Shown here one piece after another: positions 60,491 through 64,000 of a stretch of DNA of 64,000 nt. Each line of letters starts with the position of its first letter. The first letter of the stretch is position 1. The notes under the pieces are model-generated. The model was not told the DNA's origin and did not search any database. It saw only the letters and a list, made by a program, of their open reading frames with translations. The position numbers and the translations under genes were made by a program. This stretch comes from Desulfoscipio geothermicus DSM 3669 (GTDB taxonomy: Bacteria; Bacillota; Desulfotomaculia; Desulfotomaculales; Desulfallaceae): contig NZ_FOYM01000002.1 of the NCBI RefSeq assembly GCF_900115975.1, positions 1-64,000 on the forward strand, given 5' to 3'.

Positions 60491-61270
60491 TTGGTCAACA
60501 GACGCAGACATAAAAAAGAAAGTGAAGGCAACAAGGAACGCTGGCTGATCACCTATGCCGATATGATCACCCTGTTACTGATTTTTTTTATTGTCATGTA
60601 TACATTGAGTAAAATAGATGCGGCCAAATTCGAAACCCTGGCCGAATCGTTGGCCGCGGTTTTCGGCGCGGGGGGCATGGTCCTGGATAGCCCGGGCCCG
60701 CAGGTTATTACCGGCACTCCGCCGGAACAGGTGCAGGATATCGTGGAAAAAGCCCAACTGGACAATTTAAAAAAGAAACTGGAGAATTACATTCAGGAAA
60801 ACGGCCTGGCCACCCGGGTTTCTGTGACCACGGAAGAAAGGGGCATTGTACTGAGTTTCCAGGACAATGTGCTGTTTGAGCTGGGCTCGGCCCGGCTGAC
60901 CCCCCGGGCCCGGGAGATATTGGACAAAGTGGCGCCGATCCTGGCAGATACTCCTAATTACATTCGCGTTGAGGGCCATACGGACAATCTGCCCATCAAT
61001 AACGCCCGGTTTCCCTCCAACTGGGAACTGTCGGCGGCCAGGGCCACCAACGTGGTGCAGGAATTAATCCGGGAACACGGTTTTGCACCCCAGAAGTTAT
61101 CCGCCACCGCTTACGGGGAATACAGGCCCCGCGTGCCCAACACCAGCCCGGAAAACCGGCAATTAAACCGCCGGGTGGATCTGGTGATTCTGCGGAGCAA
61201 ATTTGCCGAAATAGAACCGGAAACGCTGCCTATATTGACGACACGGAATAACAGTATCAAAGAAGAATAA
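60491..61270 (+). CDS. motB: Flagellar motor stator protein MotB
   Basis: MotB and MotA form the stator, here probably with proton coupling. The 259-residue protein has an N-terminal membrane helix whose Asp24 in TYADMITLLLIFFIVMY is the ion-binding residue, a short linker, and an OmpA-like peptidoglycan-binding domain (VEGHTDNLPINNARFPSNWE, LSAARATNVVQELI). TTG 60491 follows TTGGAGG. The order motB-motA is the reverse of most genomes. Confidence 0.95.
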   Translation: MVNRRRHKKESEGNKERWLITYADMITLLLIFFIVMYTLSKIDAAKFETLAESLAAVFGAGGMVLDSPGPQVITGTPPEQVQDIVEKAQLDNLKKKLENYIQENGLATRVSVTTEERGIVLSFQDNVLFELGSARLTPRAREILDKVAPILADTPNYIRVEGHTDNLPINNARFPSNWELSAARATNVVQELIREHGFAPQKLSATAYGEYRPRVPNTSPENRQLNRRVDLVILRSKFAEIEPETLPILTTRNNSIKEE

Positions 61271-61321
61271 ATAATCAATTAAATCTTCAAGCTACTGACA
61301 AAATGCAAAGGAAGGTATAGT

Positions 61322-62107
61322 ATGGACCTGGCAACTATTATTGGATTTATTCTAGGCGTGGGCTCGTTACTCGCCGGATTCCTGTGGGAGGGCGGTCATG
61401 CAGGCGCGCTGTTGCAACCCAGCGCCGCCCTGATTGTATTCGGCGGTACCATGGGGGCCACCCTGTTCAGTTTTACCCCGGGGGATTTCAAGGCAGTGCC
61501 GCAGTTGATCAAATTGGCCATATTCAACAAACCCTATGACCCCGCCAAAACCATTGACAATATCGTCGCCATGGCAGAGGAGGCCCGCCGCGAAGGACTG
61601 CTTTTTCTGGAAAACCGCATCCCGGAAATTGAAGACCCCTACTTGAGAAAAGGATTGCAATTGGTAATAGACGGCACTGACCCGGACCTGGTGAAAAACA
61701 TCCTGGAAGTGGAGATATATACCATTGAGGAACGGCACAGCATCGGCAGTAACATATTCGAAGTGGCGGGCGGGTACGCGCCCACCATGGGCATTATCGG
61801 CACTGTTATGGGCCTGGTGCATGTGTTAGGCAACATGAGCGACCCGGACAGCCTAGGTCCAGCCATCGCCGTGGCCTTCATGGCCACCCTGTATGGCGTG
61901 GGCAGCGCCAACTTGCTCTGGTTCCCCCTGGCTGCTAAACTGGCCAACATCAGCAACAAGGAAATTTTGTTAAAGCAGTTAATGATGGAAGGCATTATTT
62001 CTTTACAGGCGGGGTACAATCCCATCTTGATCAGGGAAAGGCTGGTGGCTTACCTAAATCCGTCCACCCGCGAGAAAAGGGAAGAAGAAGCTGCGGAAGA
62101 AGAATAG
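61322..62107 (+). CDS. motA: Flagellar motor stator protein MotA
   Basis: The 261-residue protein has four membrane helices. Landmarks are LATIIGFILGVGSLLAGFLW, LIVFGGTMGATLFSFTPGDF, GYAPTMGIIGTVMGLVHVLG and IAVAFMATLYGVGSANLLWF. The cytoplasmic loop between (RKGLQLVIDGTDPDLVKNIL) carries the rotor-contact residues. ATG 61322 follows AAGGAAGG. cheW starts 41 bases after its stop. Confidence 0.95.
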   Translation: MDLATIIGFILGVGSLLAGFLWEGGHAGALLQPSAALIVFGGTMGATLFSFTPGDFKAVPQLIKLAIFNKPYDPAKTIDNIVAMAEEARREGLLFLENRIPEIEDPYLRKGLQLVIDGTDPDLVKNILEVEIYTIEERHSIGSNIFEVAGGYAPTMGIIGTVMGLVHVLGNMSDPDSLGPAIAVAFMATLYGVGSANLLWFPLAAKLANISNKEILLKQLMMEGIISLQAGYNPILIRERLVAYLNPSTREKREEEAAEEE

Positions 62108-62148
62108 CCGTACAATTCACATAAAGAAATTTTAAGGAGGCGTTGCAC

Positions 62149-62619
62149 TTGTCCGTCGAGAAAAACGACATGCAAATAGCTGTATTCTCCATATCCAACC
62201 AAGATTTCGGTATTGATATAGTTTCCGTATCGGAAATCATCCGGCTGGAAAAAATCACCCCCATTCCCCAGGCCCCCGCATACGTGGAGGGAGTCATCAA
62301 CATACGGGGGCAGGTCGTACCGGCTATTAACCTGCACGTACTGTTCAACACCCGGGTAGGTGAACGGAACGACAGCAACCGGGTGATTGTAGTGGAAACG
62401 GGTCAAAACAAATTCGGCCTGATTGTGGACGCCGTTTCCGAAGTACGCAAGGTTGTCCCGGACATGATCAAACCCGCTCCGCCCGAAATAAGCATAGACC
62501 AGTATTACCTGAAAGGGATCATTCTGGACGGGGAAAACCTGATTGTGTTAATGGACGTTAACAAACTCCTGCCCGAACGGGAAATGCAATTATTAAAAGA
62601 TATGGAACAACCGGCTTAA
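62149..62619 (+). CDS. cheW: Chemotaxis adaptor protein CheW
   Basis: The 156-residue protein couples chemoreceptors to CheA. It has IAVFSISNQDFGIDIVSVSE, IPQAPAYVEGVINIRGQVVP and FGLIVDAVSEVRKVVPDMIK, and ends ENLIVLMDVNKLLP. TTG 62149 lies eight bases after AAGGAGG; TTG 62143 is too close. It is followed by cheA after 27 bases. Confidence 0.95.
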   Translation: MSVEKNDMQIAVFSISNQDFGIDIVSVSEIIRLEKITPIPQAPAYVEGVINIRGQVVPAINLHVLFNTRVGERNDSNRVIVVETGQNKFGLIVDAVSEVRKVVPDMIKPAPPEISIDQYYLKGIILDGENLIVLMDVNKLLPEREMQLLKDMEQPA

Positions 62620-62646
62620 AGCAGCAAACATGGGAGGTGAGAAACC

Positions 62647-64000
62647 GTGTTTACCGACGCGGAAATTGCTATTTTCCAGGAAGAACTGGAAGAAAAGATG
62701 CAGATTATCAACGACAACATATTGCTGCTGGAGCAGCAGCAGTCCACGCCCGAGGTAATCCAGGAAATTTTTCGGGCCGCCCATACCATCAAAGGTTCAT
62801 CCGCGGTTATGGGTTATGATAAGATGACGGAATTAACCCATGAGATAGAAAGTCTGTTTGACGAAATACGCCATGACCGGCTGGAAATAACCGGTGATCT
62901 GGTGAATGTACTTTTTGAAGCCATGGATACATTGACGGAATTAAAAGAGGAAGTTGTATCCGGCACCACCAACAACGTCAACATCGGGCCTGTTTTACAA
63001 AAAATTAAACAAGTCAAAGACGGTGTTTCCCTGAAAGTGAAAACATGTGCGGATAAACAAGAGCAGGCTCCTGCTCCCCCGCCAATAACGCAGCCCGCCG
63101 CCGAAAAGGCACAACCGCTTTTGGATCTGGGCATGGACGACGCGGTGGATGACGTAATTAGGGAAGCCGAAATGCGCGGGTATAGCGCCTACGGTCTGCA
63201 AGTCGTCTTTGAAGACGACTGCCAGATGAAAGAAGTGCGCGCTTTTTTACTTTTTGAAACCTTGGAACAAACCGGAGAAATAATTAAAACCAACCCGCCG
63301 GCCGAGGATATCCAGAGCGGGCGCTTCAACAATAATATAGCCATGATACTAGTCAGCCAGTCCGATATTGATCAAATAAAAAACCTGGCCCTTTCGGTGG
63401 CGGAAATCAAGGCGGTACATATCAAGCAAATTGAATCCGGCACCGGTGCACCCCAGGATGCGCAGACCGGGGAAAATCCGCAACCCTCACCGGAAAACCC
63501 GACCCCGACCCAGAAAGCCCCCGCAACCGGGTCTGATAATGTCACCGGCACTGATGCCGGCAAAGCCGTAAAGCAGGAAAAGAAAACCATTAAAACCGTG
63601 CGGGTGGACGTGGAAAAGCTGGACACCCTGATGAACCTGGTGGGCGAACTGGTCATCGACCGGACCAGGTTGGACCGTTTTGTGGATGTTTTTGAAAGCA
63701 GGTACGGGTCCGATGATCTGGCGGAGGATATATTGGAGATATCCAGCCACCTGGGCCAGGTGACCACTGACCTGCAGGACGAGATAATGAAGGCCCGCAT
63801 GCTGCCGGTGGCCCAGGTATTTAACCGGTTCCCCCGGATGGTGCGGGATATCGCCCACAAGTTGGGTAAGGAAGTGGAATTTATCATTGAAGGTAAGGAA
63901 ACCGAACTGGACCGCAACGTCATCGAGGTGATCGGCGACCCGTTGATTCACCTGCTGCGCAACGCCATCGACCACGGCATTGAAGACCCGCAGGAGCGGC
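62647..64000 (+). CDS. cheA: Chemotaxis histidine kinase CheA (cut by window end)
   Basis: Sensor kinase for CheY and CheB. GTG 62647 follows GGGAGGTGAG, and 451 codons run to the window edge. The P1 domain has the phospho-accepting His46 in FRAAHTIKGSSAVMGY. P2 is about residues 170-270, followed by a proline/threonine-rich linker, the P3 dimerisation segment (VDVEKLDTLMNLVGELVIDR, MLPVAQVFNRFPRMVRDIA) and the first ATP-binding motif (N box LIHLLRNAIDHGIEDP). The P4 rest and P5 lie outside. Confidence 0.97.
   Translation, partial: MFTDAEIAIFQEELEEKMQIINDNILLLEQQQSTPEVIQEIFRAAHTIKGSSAVMGYDKMTELTHEIESLFDEIRHDRLEITGDLVNVLFEAMDTLTELKEEVVSGTTNNVNIGPVLQKIKQVKDGVSLKVKTCADKQEQAPAPPPITQPAAEKAQPLLDLGMDDAVDDVIREAEMRGYSAYGLQVVFEDDCQMKEVRAFLLFETLEQTGEIIKTNPPAEDIQSGRFNNNIAMILVSQSDIDQIKNLALSVAEIKAVHIKQIESGTGAPQDAQTGENPQPSPENPTPTQKAPATGSDNVTGTDAGKAVKQEKKTIKTVRVDVEKLDTLMNLVGELVIDRTRLDRFVDVFESRYGSDDLAEDILEISSHLGQVTTDLQDEIMKARMLPVAQVFNRFPRMVRDIAHKLGKEVEFIIEGKETELDRNVIEVIGDPLIHLLRNAIDHGIEDPQER

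Noticed and set aside
1-64000. CRISPR array
   Set aside because: Repeats are palindromic, isolated and far apart; there are no regularly spaced direct repeats and no cas genes.

Overview
The window looks like a chromosome segment of an anaerobic, endospore-forming, motile Gram-positive bacterium of the Clostridia, most like the Desulfotomaculum/Pelotomaculum group. The grounds are the spoIIA operon, SpoVAE/AF, SpmAB, SpoIIP, SpoIVA, YtfJ and SleB, an IspH-ribosomal S1 fusion, Fe-S dependent acyl-CoA dehydratase activases, a selenocysteine-type SelD, and strong Shine-Dalgarno sites with frequent GTG/TTG starts. Nearly all genes are on the + strand. No lineage call was checked against a database.

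Layout. 1-2.4 kb is a decayed patch: a transposase end, a frameshifted selD with an in-frame UGA and a SECIS-like hairpin, an internally deleted LysR gene and a 35-codon ynfA remnant. 2.5-6.7 kb holds spoIIAA-spoIIAB-sigF, a dodecin and spoVAE-spoVAF. 6.9-10.3 kb carries three acyl-CoA dehydratase activase-type genes, with a candidate structured RNA between the first two. trpB2, a second candidate structured RNA, a DHH-CBS-CCA transferase fusion, an M50 protease and trpS follow. 16.7-23.3 kb has ytfI/ytfJ-like genes, a flavoprotein, a ClC transporter, spmAB and rluB. 23.5-33.8 kb is the aromatic amino acid block: a HutP-family gene, aroH, two DAHP synthases, tyrA, aroA, then cmk, plsC and ispH-rpsA. 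A leader RNA with a terminator lies before the second DAHP synthase.

33.9-45.3 kb contains spoIIP, a YIEGIA/DUF3189 cluster, a PDZ-radical SAM protein, der-plsY-gpsA, an NlpC/P60 protein and spoIVA. 45.5-50.7 kb is the threonine/aspartate operon (pheB-like ACT, hom, thrB, lysC, apgM-like). 50.9-58.7 kb is more mosaic: SleB, an MFS transporter, a truncated DUF362 gene, tRNA-Val(CAC), a SIR2-like gene, comB, a UbiB-type kinase and two genes of unknown function. 58.9-64 kb is a motility/chemotaxis cluster: fapA, motB, motA, cheW and the start of cheA.

The most striking unexplained structure is non-coding. Four families of short palindromic or composite repeats (called A, B, C and D here) are scattered between genes. 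They separate spoIIAA from spoIIAB, supply the comB stop codon, and lie at the end of a truncated DUF362 gene. Two intergenic regions of about 255 bases fold on paper into closed multi-helix structures. The most testable new hypothesis is that the HutP-family protein controls the aromatic operon through UAG motifs and a terminator in the leader at 26.2-26.4 kb.
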